The position numbers and the translations under genes were made by a program. The notes below the pieces were generated by a model that was not told the origin of the DNA, searched no databases, and saw nothing but the letters and a program-made list of their open reading frames with translations. This document shows, piece after piece, positions 9,993-22,030 of a DNA stretch of 64,000 bases. The DNA comes from Tricholoma matsutake (Eukaryota > Basidiomycota > Agaricomycetes > Agaricales > Tricholomataceae): contig AP026549.1 in the NCBI GenBank assembly GCA_026075535.2, positions 310,001-374,000 of the forward strand, in the 5' to 3' direction. Every line of letters begins with the position of its first letter. The first letter of the stretch is position 1.

Positions 9993-11418
9993 TTAACTGG
10001 GCAAAATTCTCCATGTTCTGCAATACCGACAGCTCATTTCTTGTGCCATGACCCATTGCAATTCTGTAAGCCATCTCCCCTGCCCCTTCATGATGCTGTA
10101 GACATGTGCCATTGCAGTGACCAGCATGAGAGACCACACAATAACATCAATGACAGCAGTAATGGTGCAGCTCTTCACACTGGTGTGCTCAGTGCTTGCA
10201 GGATGCTTCCACTTCCAGACCAAGATTGGCATAGCAGCGCAGCTGCTTGCCGAGGCACTCACGATCGTAGTCTTTCCATCATTATCAAATGTCTATATCA
10301 TTCTTGTTGGAGCTGATCCTTTCGATTTCACTATTTTACTCACGGTTATTGTCTGCACTCCTTCTTCGCTTGTGTGCTTGAGAGTATCCAAACACCACCC
10401 ACTCTTTCTCTCAAAGATATAGACCAAACCATGGTACTGCCAGCAATGACAATGCGTGAGTCAGACATGAAGCACACTCCTTTCGGATATGTTTCTGTGG
10501 GTCTTTTGTTGCAAATGTTCATATAAACTCGCCCCTGTCAAGTTTGTAGAGATCAAATCCATTTCCCACATTATCCATGATGCATAACCCATTCCACTTG
10601 GTATGATTAGCATTGATGCTGTTGATTTCCTTTGAACAACTCACATTTTGGAACCCAATTTCACTGTTGTTATCCATTTTCCATCATTTCCCCCATATGT
10701 ATGCCTGAATGTAGGATTGGTGAACAGACAACATGTACCGTTCTAGTTGTGACTCACACTGCACCATCGTGGACATGCAAGTCTTTCATAGGATTGTCTG
10801 CAAATGCAAGGCCTTTGGGTATAATATCCTTACCATAACTGTAGCTACCAGCATGCAGCGGTTGAAGTTTCCTGCTACTGGAATTGAAAGTCCAAATGAG
10901 AATGCAGTTATCCCTGGTACTGGTGGCAATGCAAGTTGATGATCTGCCTGAGGTATCAGCAGCAATGCATAATATCTTGCCACCTTTTGCAATGCACACT
11001 GAGTAAATGATCTTGAAGTGTCCCTATGTCTCATATCAAGCTCTGCTGTCCCCAGAATATTGTTACTGACCTCGTTTGGTCGGTGTTGCAGAAAGACGAG
11101 CCAACCAAGTGCATTTCCATAACATAAAGTGTTTAAAGCTTCATTCCTGTGAGTTATCCATGCCATGCAACTTACTTGCACTCAGGCATTAAAGGGCTGC
11201 TGAGGAATGATGAGCTGGTCATAAGTCTTGATGTCCCAAACTTTGATTCCATTGGCTCCTTTTAACAGTCAATTAAATGCTGGACCAGTGTCCAGTGACT
11301 TACCCCCACTCACGAGAAGGTTTACATTTGGTGATAGGGTGAGGCTTATGACTGGACCTATGTGTCCATCCAGTTTCACAACCAGATGGCTGTTGAACTT
11401 GTCAAAGAAGGATAGCAT
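9993..11418 (-). pseudogene. WD40-repeat protein with C-terminal membrane segment, decayed
   Basis: Minus-strand exons separated by short GT-AG introns encode WD40 blades: HIGPVISLTLSPN, then (after an intron starting GTAAGT) ANGIKVWDI, QVSCMAWITHRNEAL, TATSTRDN-type and ILIWTF segments, then FDLYKLDRGEFI and GLVYIFERKSG. The 3' end (frame 10262-9993) contains VIVWSLMLVTAMAHV, a likely membrane helix, as in a multicopy Agaricomycete WD40 family. Two stops lie at expected arginines (after FNA near 11190 and after GEFI near 10530), both explicable as CGA to TGA. A one-base frameshift lies near 10435. The start at 11418 is a guess. Non-functional, though much of the exon structure is readable. 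Confidence 0.65.
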
Positions 11419-11693
11419 ATCTCAATGTGGTGTTGGTGGTGATGGGATTATAAGGATACTTTCGTGTCTCACATTGCTCTTATATCTTCTTCACATCACC
11501 ATTCCATGTCATGCCAGTCATCCCTGTTTGCTAATTGTTGATGTTTCCTCAGCAATGAGTCCTTAACTAAGAGGACATTTCTATTGTTGTCATTGGCAGA
11601 ATGGAACCATTGGGAGTTATTGTTTCATTCCAATTCAAAAACCAAATATAGAAATACATAGATTTTCATACATATCTTGGTGTCGGGCCACTG

Positions 11694-12540
11694 TTGGCAC
11701 CCACTGATAGCCCATTCATACTGCCATCCTATAGTCAATGTATACCCACCTTGATGGCCTTTTTCTCAGTAATTGCTCCTTTCTTCAAGCCTAGCACTCC
11801 ACCCCCGACTCTTCCTATCCCCCTTGCTCAAATGGAGTTAGGAACCCTCACTTGCACCCCCAAGAAGGTTCTTGCACAGGAGGAAATCAGCCATCTCCAT
11901 CTTGGTTCCACAGCAGAAAGGTCATCAGCTCCTGCAGTCAATTTACAACATCCACCTTATGTGAAGCCTATTTTGTATCATGGTAATCGCCCAAAGTCAA
12001 CCACCAAACCTGCTGCTCCTCCAGCACGATACAAGAGTCCCTCTACCTCTTCTGAATTGTCTTCAGAAGAAAGTGACTCTGATGATGAGCAGATCCCAAA
12101 ACCTAGTGGCAAAGCTGGGCAACCAGGCCATGGTGGATATAACTTGGAAGATGCTTTGGACTGGGATCCAAAGGACTTTGTGAAACTTAAGGTATTTATC
12201 TGTTCATCCACATGTTTTCATTCCATGCTTAAGGAGTATATTAGAAATGTGTCAAACATGTTATGCATGAGCACCTGGACCTAACCTAGAGTTATTCAAG
12301 CCAAAGTCTTGCTCTTATCCATGTTGTTCAGGACTTGGTACATCATCCTTTTTCATGGTAGTTTGTAATTAATTTTCTATAAAGGTTGTTTTGCAATTCC
12401 CTGCTCTCAACAGCTACTCTAGAGGATGGCCTGTCATTGACATAATCAGGTTACATCTGAAGTACACTTCTGGACATGCTCAACTACAAAAGCAGAAAGC
12501 TGCTGCAGAGAAGAACTTCAGCAGGAAACAAAGAATCTAA
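11694..12540 (+). pseudogene. Uncharacterised Agaricomycete family (GGYNLEDALDW motif), partial
   Basis: A frame from 11694 has a Pro-rich N-terminus, an acidic-serine stretch (SSELSSEESDSDDEQIPKP) and then HGGYNLEDALDWDPKDF. This combination belongs to a multicopy protein family of unknown function in Agaricomycetes. Coding continues to about 12192, where an intron-like GTATTT begins. A later exon at about 12405-12540 encodes SRGWPVIDIIRLHLKYTS, a segment expected downstream in the same family, and ends in a lysine-rich tail. The exons that should lie between appear to be missing. Its role is unknown. Confidence 0.5.
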
Positions 12541-12950
12541 GTTTAGTTGTAGGTGCCCTAGTTTGACATTACAATGGCAACCGACATTCTTCTTTGACTG
12601 AATGTGACATTGAAATTTGGGGATATTTCTGTCAGTTGTGGAAAATAATTTACCTGAGATGACCGTCTCGAGATCATCATCTGTATGTACACTTAGTAAA
12701 TTAAATCCCTTCTTGTGGTGCATTTAAATAATAACCACTGATCTGGGTGTGATCTATCCCCAGAGGATATTTGAAACCATGCTATAGTCAAAGGATATCA
12801 ACACTCGGTAGATAACTTCAACTGGATATCATTCTACCTCATCTTTGAGTTAAATGTCTGGTTGTACAAGGTCGTATACTAGGTTGATATCCTTGTCACA
12901 TGGTTGTCAAAGAAGCCTAACCATGTTTAGGTTATATAGAATGTGTAATT
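12541..12950. other. Intergenic stretch without recognised features
   Basis: AT-rich sequence with no frame of note. Several TGGATATCATT/GATATC-type words recur around 12770-12890, but no repeat boundaries could be set. Confidence 0.3.
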
Positions 12951-12954
12951 AGGT

Positions 12955-13638
12955 TTGACAGCTGCCGGAGCTTCCCACAACATATTTGAACAGTACCTGG
13001 ACTGCAAACTTAGGCAAATCCCCATCTCTTCGACCTCCATTCTTTTGCAATGCCAGAGGATCCTACCCAAGCACAGAAGGAGGTTTTCCAGGGATGCAAG
13101 TGCTGCTGCCATGGGTAAAGTCTTCTGTCATCTCATGATTCCACATAATGACAACTCAAATCCTCCAGAGAAACTCCAGCCTCGCCCAAGCGTATTTACA
13201 CCTGCTGTGGACAGCAGTAAGTAAATTTCTTCCCTTCACAGAGTCAAATGATTGATGCTCCTCAACAATGTCAGTTCTCGATTGTCTTCTTAGTTCAATG
13301 TCCCACAGTCTGTCAGTCCCTTCACTGACTTGGGTGTTTCGTCTGGACATGAAAATTGCGCTGGTGAGTACTACCATCTGTCATTTTCAGTTTATATGAA
13401 TATGTTCCTTGAAGATTTTATGCTGGAGGAAATGGTTGAATTGCTCCATTCAAGTGGTGAGGATCTTGAATGCGACCTCGATGCTCTCCAGTCATGCATG
13501 GATGCAACATCATTGATGCTGGGACAAGGCTTTGCCAACATCTCAGCCATTCTTCTCAATTCCCTTCCTAACCCTAAGGATGCTGTCTGGAGATTAAACC
13601 CTCGCTACAAATTCACTCAGGAAAGGGGCACAATGTGA
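12955..13638 (+). pseudogene. Unrecognised two-exon coding remnant
   Basis: Open plus-strand stretches at 12955-13224 and 13330-13638 are separated by a possible intron starting GTAAGTAAATT at 13219. The second part encodes an acidic segment with LEEMVELLHSSGEDLECDL and ends at a TGA at 13636. It may be a downstream portion of the family above, but I do not recognise it with confidence. Confidence 0.3.
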
Positions 13639-13639
13639 T

Positions 13640-14720
13640 CTGATCTACTTATATGCACTTAGTTTGTTATGTTTATGCATTGTATTAGACTTTTGGAATG
13701 AAGTTGTTATGAAATGCTGATGACTCAAGAATGGACCCTCAATAGAGCTCAACAAAAATGGGTATTATTGAGATGGTACATGTGAGCCTGCAATGTAATC
13801 GGCAGCCTCAATAGAACTGAGAGCATTGGTGATATGTAATCTGCAAGGGAAGCGGGCCTTTCAGCTTGTTTGAAATTGTAACTGAGAATCTGTTGTACAT
13901 AAGCAAGGCTGTAAAGTGATTGAAAAAATCATGACCTACTTCTGCATAAACCAATCAGAAAGGATAGTGTCTCGATCTCTCATGTTCACATAACAGCCAT
14001 TAGATCCTATTCTCATGACAACAACATCACCTTGATGACTGGCACCCCAAAGATGATGCAGAGATTGATTTGGTTGGAGTCAGCAATGTCATTTGAAGAA
14101 AACTGAGAAGCAGTAACTATGATGACCTTCATGAACAGTGATTGTGCAGTCATGTATGTAGGGTTGTAGCACTGCACCCTCAAAGACATTTTCCACATAT
14201 AGATAATGGTAAGCATATCACAATGCAGTGGATTGCTGCGAGGTGATGAGAACCTGACGGGGCTTGTATGCTACGGTCAAATAAAGATGTGAATGCAACT
14301 TTGCCTCCCATGTTTCCTAATCTACGATCAGCATGTCTGCATGATACAATACCCTGCAATTAAGCATCACTCACCTGACAGGATGCGGGCACATAACTAT
14401 GGGTATTGACCATGAATGAGTGGAGGAAATTCAGTGAATGCAATAAGGCTGGAAGAAGTAGAATGGATGGGTGACCAGTGCGGGTGATGAAAGTAAATAT
14501 GGAATGTGTTAAAGATGCCTGAGCCAATGACTTTTAAAGCAATGGAGAGCCCCTGATAAAACAATTATCAAGTAGATTGAATATTCCATGCGCAACTGTG
14601 CAGATCCATGAACCTAGCCTAAACAAGAATGCAATGAACAGGACCATTGTTCTTGCCAGACAGCCTAGGATAAATGGAGAAACCTTGAGAAACAGCAGCA
14701 GGGAAGTCGACACCACATAT
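13640..14720. other. Stretch without recognised gene
   Basis: Only short frames on both strands with no familiar motif. CG dinucleotides are scarce and TG/CA common, as in the neighbouring pseudogenes, so it is probably decayed repeat or intergenic sequence. Confidence 0.3.
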
Positions 14721-14812
14721 GGATGTCAACTTTATTGTTTGTCGGGTTGCTAGGCAGGCCAAATACAAATTTAAAGGGAGGATATGACATCTTGGACCCA
14801 TCTCATTTAATC

Positions 14813-15371
14813 ATGTCCCATAGCACATCGAGCAACCTGCCAACAACACCATTGTTTCTCCCTTCCATGCTTTCTCCCAATGAAGAAATGGAAGTAGACC
14901 CAGAAAATCCCTGGAATGATCATCACAGTGCAGTCCAGGAAAAATCAACAACTGACAGTGAGTATCAATGGGATGAGGGACAGAACCATGATTTGCATGG
15001 AACACAGGTCAATCCAAAGTATCATCACAAGTAAATGGTTTCATTTACCCTCCTTATTTCAGACAATCAAATGTCCATAAGTCAATGAAGATCATCCTCA
15101 CGTTCCACAGGTGCAGACAAAGAAGGTAAACCTGCAACAGATGTTCAGACATGGCTGTTTTATCAGGAATCAAGAGCTCAGGCTTTGCCAAAAGCTGAAG
15201 AAGCAACAGATGGTGATCCATCAGCAGAAGAACAACCAACCCCACTCAGATGTGCTTCACCGCATTGAACTCCAGAAGACTTTGGAGATGCATGATGAGG
15301 CAGTGCATGCAAGGGAACAGGCCATGCTCGAACAGCTCACAGCATTACAGGTAAGTACACAACAACCATGA
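14813..15371 (+). pseudogene. Acidic/coiled-coil coding remnant
   Basis: An ATG at 14813 opens a Ser/Pro-rich, acidic frame (NEEMEVDPENPWNDHH) to 15034. After an intron-like gap, a frame at 15111-15371 encodes a charged helical stretch (DVLHRIELQKTLEMHDEAV) likely to form a coiled coil. It precedes the next gene on the same strand and may supply its 5' exons. Function unknown. Confidence 0.35.
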
Positions 15372-15720
15372 GGATCAGGGCTGAAGTCGACAATCCAGGC
15401 TGACAAAGATAATGAGTTAACAGCTATGGCACATAAACTGGAATGGGGGAGACTGGTGCGCCATCAAAAGGCTCTGCTACAACAGCTAAATGCTCTTATA
15501 GCATCTAGGATGAAGCAGCAAGACCCTGCAGCCCCAACTGAGCACCATACAGAACCATGGACCCTCGTGATCAGCTATGCATACAGAACCTAAAATTTTG
15601 GCACAGATATGCCATCAAAAAAAGGTCTCATGGATAAAGCAAAGGATGGTCCTAGTGCTCTCTTCAGATGAAGTGTGTAGCCCTGTTACTATGCATTCCA
15701 AGGCCATTCATTAGAATGAC

Positions 15721-17027
15721 TCTTCTTTAGTCTGGTCCTGCAGATTCACCATCAACGCCAGAAGACACAGATCAGGAGGAAGCAATGGATCAAGAATTAA
15801 CCATGGGCAAGCGTTGCCTCAAGAAACTCATGGAAGACTGTGCCATCTGCACTGTACAGCTTGACCAGGAGCAGTTGGGTATACATTCCAGGGCATGGCC
15901 ACATTGCAAACAACCCAAATCTAAGTGAGAACTGCAAGCTGAGAAGCAGGCAGACACCAAGGACGAACACTCAGTTTTTCTGGTAGGTTGCACAATACAA
16001 TATAGCATCGGTAACTGATGCTGTGAAGTCTCTTATATGGGATCTCATCAAAGATGCGTTCAGTGTGGATAATGGTGAGGATTTTGTGCTGCACAACTGT
16101 CCACCACTCGAAGTTATCCATGCTTATGAAAGGGGCCACAGAGAAGGCCCTGATGAGGAAAATTTACAACTTGACATGAGGGGCAAGAAACCTTCCAGGT
16201 GGAATGAGAGGGTGGGGCAGATTTTGCTAGATAAACTGCTTCTAACAAAGTCGGATGGCTGGGCTGATCTCCCAGAAAGATCCAAAGCATATTTCCTCAA
16301 CATGATCACAGAGAAGGTAGACTGTGCGAGAGGATATTGGAGGAAGGCCCAGCCAAAGATCAAAGATGATGGCGAGGTGGAAACATTGCAGGAGGTGGAA
16401 GATCAAATGATCATATCAAAGAATGAGAACGGCAAATATTCACACATGGGGAGATGGCACAGAGCAGTAGGTCTTAAAGTCCTTAGGTGATAATGAAACT
16501 AAGCATCCCTACATAGATACAACCAGGGTTTAACCACTGTTCAATGGATGATCCAATTGAAACATGAAAAAGGAGCAACAGACATTTCTGCATGGCAGTG
16601 GATGGAACGGCTTCTCCGACATCTTGGCAAAGACGGGATGAGCTCTGATGAAAGTGACATTGAAGGAGAACTCAACACAACAGTATTTCGTGTGAAAATA
16701 ATGCCATGGAGGCATAACATTGACAAAGAACTGGATATCATTGACAAGCAGTGGGTCAAGGACAAGGACCTATTTTCACCACGAGGATCAAAACCTGGGC
16801 AAAGAATATGTCACTACCGCAATCCACCTAGCGATCATCACCACGTCTCCAATCTTCCATGTGAATTCTATGACAATGATTGGTTTGAAGAACAAGACCC
16901 CAATGACAGTGGACCCATCAAAAGAGAAGTTCAAGTGGATGAGAGTTGGGGCATGTTGAAAAGGGGGCAGGTAGGCTTGGGCAAGTGTACAATAAATGTA
17001 TTGCTTTGCTGTGAGACAGCAGAACAA
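15721..17027 (+). pseudogene. Uncharacterised Agaricomycete family (GMSSDESD motif)
   Basis: Three blocks read through in order: an acidic segment with CAICTVQLDQEQLG (15.74-15.93 kb), then 16010-16490 with LIWDLIKDAFSV, KPSRWNERVGQILL and DGWADLPERSKAYF, then 16548-17027 with MERLLRHLGKDGMSSDESD, VKIMPWRHNIDKELD and FYDNDWFEEQDP. The order and motifs fit a multicopy family of unknown function that is common in Agaricomycetes. An intron can be placed at about 16470-16525 (ends CAACCAG). There is one stop in the first block; the rest is fairly well kept. Regulation and role unknown. Confidence 0.5.
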
Positions 17028-17469
17028 TGAAAGGGTTCTCGTTCAGCTGGCTTCAGCACCTGTGGAAAGCAAGAAGTCTGAGCCAATGACAGCAGAGCAC
17101 AGGGAATGCAGACATGATTGGGACCACAAATTTGCCACTCTTGTATGATATTCTTGATCGCTTTATTTGAGGCAAATCAATACACGTATATAGATGGATG
17201 TCAGGCTACTCACCAAGTTGATAAGGGACATGGCTCTCACATCATGCATAGCATAAAGTTCCCCTCCTTGATTAATTGCAATGGTAGAGGGACCAAGGCA
17301 GGTTCATCTGGGATAGGAGATCAGAAGTACTTCATCCAGTTAACTGTGATGAAATAAAGTGATCCTGGCATATGCACTCATGAAAAAAGCCTGAAAATTC
17401 GGACTTAATGGGTAAGGAGGATGGGTCCGTCAAGGCATGTCCTTAGCTCTGTTTGCATAGGTGGATATC

Positions 17470-17700
17470 AAGCAAGTAACAGTGACAATTCTTGCACAAA
17501 GCCAGAAAGCCAGGGATGAGACTCAACCCTAGATGTGCCTTGGCTCAGTTAACTGCAACCAAGGAAGCCCTGCAAGATCAACTTGATGAGGACAAACAGT
17601 GAACAATTCTAGTGCAAAGCCAGAAAGCCAGGGACAAGACAAGACAAGACTCTAGACATGCCTTGGCTCAGTTAACTGCAACCAAGGACTCGTCGCTGAT
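17470..17700 (+). repeat. 123-bp tandem duplication encoding a helical repeat
   Basis: CAAAGCCAGAAAGCCAGGGA and CCTTGGCTCAGTTAACTGC each occur twice, the latter at 17538 and 17661, giving a period of 123 bases (41 codons). The encoded unit (AQSQKARDET...ALAQLTATKEAL) looks like a coiled coil. The same segment is found in inverted orientation at 9.88 kb, just downstream of the WD40 pseudogene, so this is probably a stray copy of that gene's 3' end. Confidence 0.65.
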
Positions 17701-17837
17701 GGTTAGACTCATGACCATTCCTTTATACATGGGCAAGCACAATGTAGATGGTCATGATCAAATCTCAGAAGTTGTCATGCTCAACATTCGTAGTGACTGT
17801 CACAACTTCACTGTCAACTTGTTAATTGTACTCTCTT

Positions 17838-18130
17838 TGTTTGCATTAATGCAGCGAATTGTTCCTTTAGCATAGACTCCTTTGCCTAGAACCTCTGTCA
17901 GTGTTTGATCTTCCATTTGTGGCTTCAGCAAGTTTGTTTGTTAGCATTAATGCAACAAACTGTTTGTCTTCTCAGTCTTTCTCTGCACAATACACAGTGC
18001 TCTTTTCACAGGTCATGCAACACAGTCTTGATCTTGAGGGTTTGCTCGTTCGCGTTAACACAACAAAGTTTCCCTGTTCTTGGATGTAAAGACCAGCCTA
18101 GTGGAGTGTTTACTCATTGGCATTGACTTA
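17838..18130 (+). repeat. Diverged minisatellite (GCATTAATGCARC landmark)
   Basis: The landmark GCATTAATGCAGC/GCATTAATGCAAC occurs near 17842 and 17943, with weaker relatives near 18050 and 18118. Read on the minus strand it matches the AACAATTTGCTGCATTAATG part of the 153-bp minisatellite at 9.4-9.8 kb, so it is the other arm of the inverted duplication. Confidence 0.5.
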
Positions 18131-18183
18131 ATTTGCCCCTCATCCCCTCATCCCTGATATCTGTGGTCTCCATATATTTCAAA

Positions 18184-21100
18184 ATGGTGACTGGTGAGTA
18201 CTTTTTATTTTTGCATTTGTCGACTCCTTCTGATGTACTCTTAGGCAAAAAGACCACTGTTTTCCTTCATGATGCCTCCCATGTCCTCAGCTCACCAACA
18301 GCCACTGCTTTACCTTTTCTGTTTCCACCATTCATCAACTCACTTCCCAAAGATGTGCAGCCTCATTCAGTTGCAAATATAATGTGGTCTCTTAATGGCT
18401 ATCCCTACTTTGCATTCATCCCCAACAAGCCAAATTTTGAAGGGCCACTTCTTAAGTCCTTGAAGATAAGTGCTGCCACTGTTGCCCTTGAACCTTTGAC
18501 TCATGGTTTTGAGCTCTCGACATCCATTGCCAAACAGTGGTTTACACTGGAGTGAAAATTGTTGTTTATCATGCGGAAACTTCTGGATCGAGCTTTGTCA
18601 CAAAACCCCAATTATAACCACAGTGTTCTTTCCTTCCTTTCACCCTCCCACTTCAGGTACAATGCAGCTCACAGAACTGAGAAGGAAGCTTGAAAGGCCA
18701 TTTCTGTCTCCAAAGCTGCCTTTGTCACTTTGATGGCACAATGTAGTTTCGGCATTGCCATCAACTGCTCAGAACACAAAATGACTAGTGACTACCCAAC
18801 CTGGGTCTGTTATCTTATTGATCAAGGGGTGCACTGCAACTGGGTCAAGCTGCTCCAGGAGTCATCTGTCACCAAGTTCCAGCATTTCACCAGGAAGGGT
18901 GTCATCATCCATATCGGCCAGTGCCAATGGTTGCATTATGTTGGTCAAATGATCCTCTTTGGTATCAAGATTTGGTATTACTGGGGTACATATAACAAGA
19001 GCCCTTTGCAACCACTTCAACAGTTTGCTTGGATTCCCCTTCCTCCCTATGAGAAGACCATTTCAGCCATGATCAAAGCAAAGTGCTCTTTGTCTGAAAG
19101 TCTGCCACGGTCACCACCACCTTTGTCAACTATGCAAGATAATTCATTTGCCCCAGCTATCAATCAGATAGAGCCAGGAGTCGAGAAGGGTAGTGGGCAC
19201 AAGAAAGGCAAATCTTGGACAGCTTTCTTTGAGAGACGGGCTGAAGTAAACTTGAAGAAGATGAATAGGGAGACTCTTGCTGACCGGGAACACTGAGAAG
19301 CCCAAGAAGCCCAAGAAGCCCAAGAAGCCCAAGAGAAGGCTTACACCAACCAAGAGCCACCAGGGAAAAAGGGTGCCGCTGTTTATAAATGGGAGGAGGT
19401 TGACAGATTTTGGGTTAGAAAGTACATGGACAGGTCCAATGTGTGGGACATTTGGTATTCGTTTTCCAAAGCTCAGCAGCGCTATGATAGCTTTTATAAT
19501 GAATGGGATTTGCACCCCAAATTCTGTCCTGGCTGGAAGTGGTACCACCCTCCATTGTCAGATGAAGAGGATGAGGATGAGCTTCCAGTGGCAATATCGA
19601 TGGTCCAGTCTAGCAGTGCAGGAACACCTTCAAATCCCACAAAAAAACATGACCTACCTGAGCTATGCCCATCCTCTGTTGCAGCCGCATGTACTATGAA
19701 ACCATTGCCAGAAACCTTTGATGCCCATTGAAGTGATCCCCTTTCTTCATCCACTGTGAGTGCACAGGACATGGTCCTTCTGACACCAAGTGGTCCTTTG
19801 TGCAAACAGCAGTCTTCCGCTGCAATTTCTGACCACCTTCCTATTCCTTCTGACTCCTATGTGCAGCCCGTTTGCTCAGATGCCTCCATAGTCCCATCTT
19901 CCCTTCCCACAACCTCGGCTTTATATCTTTGTCGATCCCCCGACCCTGTTGGCACCAAGAATACTAATACAAATAGTAGAAGCTGTCATCCTCATCCACC
20001 TGGTCTTGATGAACCCCCTGCCAAGCATGCACATCACTCCCTCACTAATTCCCCAAGCTCACATCCCACACCAATTCCCATACAGTCCCCAAATCCAGAT
20101 CCAGCCCTGCTTGTATCTGTCAGTGGTGCAGAATATATTCATCAACCTTGCTCAATGACCTCCAATCATGAATCATTTCTTGCAGCTTCCGATCAGAGCC
20201 GGTTGTGGACTGATGACCTCCCGGATACTCATTGTGATCAATCACCAGAAGTTACAGAAGCTGCAGTTGACGATTTCAAAACTGTCCTATATTGTCACTA
20301 TGGATACTGCATGGAGGAATGCCCGTATATGAGTATTTCTCTCAACTTGAGTAAGGAATACACATGGCTTGAAGTCTGTTGTAAGCTGAGTATTCCAGAG
20401 GTGATGAACCTCTCACCCGACATGATTGTCCCAATCAAAGACTTTGTGGTTGATCTGAGCATGCTGGTGAACTCATACCAGGAAAATTCTGGGATCTGAG
20501 TGCTTCCAACCCTTGCTTTCTAGGTTTTTGGAATGCATTCATAGACATTGACAAGTGTCTCTTCAGAAATCAAAACTTGTATGTTTTCCACCCTCGGGGT
20601 TTGCATCCAAGTAGGGACACAGCATGGGAGCTGGCATTACCAGATGCAGCCTCAGCGTTGGAGTGTGTGCAACGTCAACTTGGTCCTCATACAGTATTAC
20701 TTGCAGAACATTTAGTTGAAAGAGGTGTTCCATTCTTGACCTTATCAAGAGCCATGGTCAATCCTGTTCTGATAACTTCTCATGGTGTGCCTCACGATGA
20801 TATTAGTCTCGTATACTGCCCTACCAGATACACACCTCATTTGGCCAATTATGCTGTCTATCAGGCATCACTGGCAAGCTTTTTGCATCAGCCCCATGCT
20901 CGGGCTGCTCTGCTGAAGGGCTTAGCCAGGGGAGTTCTTAGATAATGAAGCTGTGCTTATGGGTCCCTCAGAGCATGCCATGCATGGGATACTGGGCATG
21001 TTCACTTGCAATAGCACAAAGTTTTGTGACGACCAGCTGACCAAAAGTGAAATGGACTTAATCTCTGGTGTTTACAAGGTTTATACAGGTATGGCAAGTT

Positions 21101-21396
21101 CATGATTTTCTTTCTTATTTGATACATGTACCATTACAGGTTCGAGAGCCCAAACTGCAGATTGCTCATGGTGGCCGAAACAAAGTGTCTGGGAGTTATG
21201 TGGCCTCAATGTCGGCTACTGGTCATCTGATTGTGAGATTTGGTTCCAGTCACATCTTACATCCATATGTCAGGGTGATGCAGTGCTGAAGAGCTGTCAG
21301 GAATGGCAAAAATGTCTTGCACTCACCAAGGATGCTCCAAGGCTAGCAAGAGCCATGGCAAAAGTTGCTGATGCATACATTAGTGGTGCTACCTTT
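18184..21396 (+). pseudogene. Large uncharacterised Agaricomycete protein family, multi-exon, decayed
   Basis: A 10-base first exon (18184-18193), an intron 18194-18244 (GTGAGT...CTTAG) and a second exon give a good start with PFINSLPKDVQPHS and NIMWSLNGYPYFAFIPNK. Later blocks are YPTWVCYLIDQGVHCNWV with CQWLHYVGQMILFGIKIW (18.7-19.3 kb), TAFFERRAEVNLKKMN, then AQQRYDSFYNEWDLHP (19.45 kb), a Pro/Ser-rich spacer (19.8-20.2 kb), FHPRGLHPSRDTAWELALP (20.58 kb), and after an intron near 21080-21140, CSWWPKQSVWELCGLNVGYW (21.15 kb). This order matches a widespread Agaricomycete family of unknown function. Stops at 19294 and 19730, one at an expected arginine near 18690, and frameshifts (18.55, 20.94 kb) mark it as a pseudogene. 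Confidence 0.6.
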
Positions 21397-21429
21397 TCAT
21401 CGAGAGTCAGGTATTGGGCGACATATGGA

Positions 21430-21490
21430 TAATCATCAGGTTGTGAGTGGGTGATGGGTGGGTGATGGGTAGGCGATAGGTGGGCGATGA
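21430..21490. repeat. Short GTGGGTGATGG-type tandem repeat
   Basis: Four imperfect copies of a roughly 10-12 base unit (GGGTGATGGGT, GGCGATAGGT, GGGCGATGA) lie just after the end of the large pseudogene. Confidence 0.55.
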
Positions 21491-21499
21491 ATTCAAAAA

Positions 21500-22022
21500 C
21501 CCTCAATATCACTAATTCAGAATTGCATTCCAGCCCAGTTAAAAATGTAGATTAATATTTCCTGTATATTCAGTCCCGGAATTGGGTAAAATATCAATTA
21601 TATTCATTACCATAATTGTCAGATTAATATCCAATCTCCGGTATGACATGAAATCTGAATCCAAGTTTTAACAACCATGAATAATATAAACTGTCCCAAG
21701 TGAAGAAATTCTCAATCTTGTGTACATGTAATTTGCACATCTCTTCATTTTGGTACTGCTGGCTGTTCTTTTGGTTTCTTTTTTATTTGGATCTCAACAT
21801 GCAGCGGAATCAGATTGAGTATTTCTTATATTTTATGCTATTCCAGATTCATATTTGCTGTTGACTTGAATATTCTAGACCCCAATGTGTGACAGCTGAA
21901 TGTCTTGCGCCAGCAGCCAGGCCCACATCAGAATTTAGTCTCTGCAATCGGAAGCAATGTATAACCGACACTGGCTCGGCAATGACCGCAATGATAGATT
22001 GTGCATGAGAAAATTGAAACAC
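21500..22022. other. AT-rich gap without recognised features
   Basis: Low-complexity AT-rich sequence; no coding frame, repeat boundary or RNA gene was seen before the hAT-type element starting at 22031. Confidence 0.3.
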
Positions 22023-22030
22023 TGAAAACC

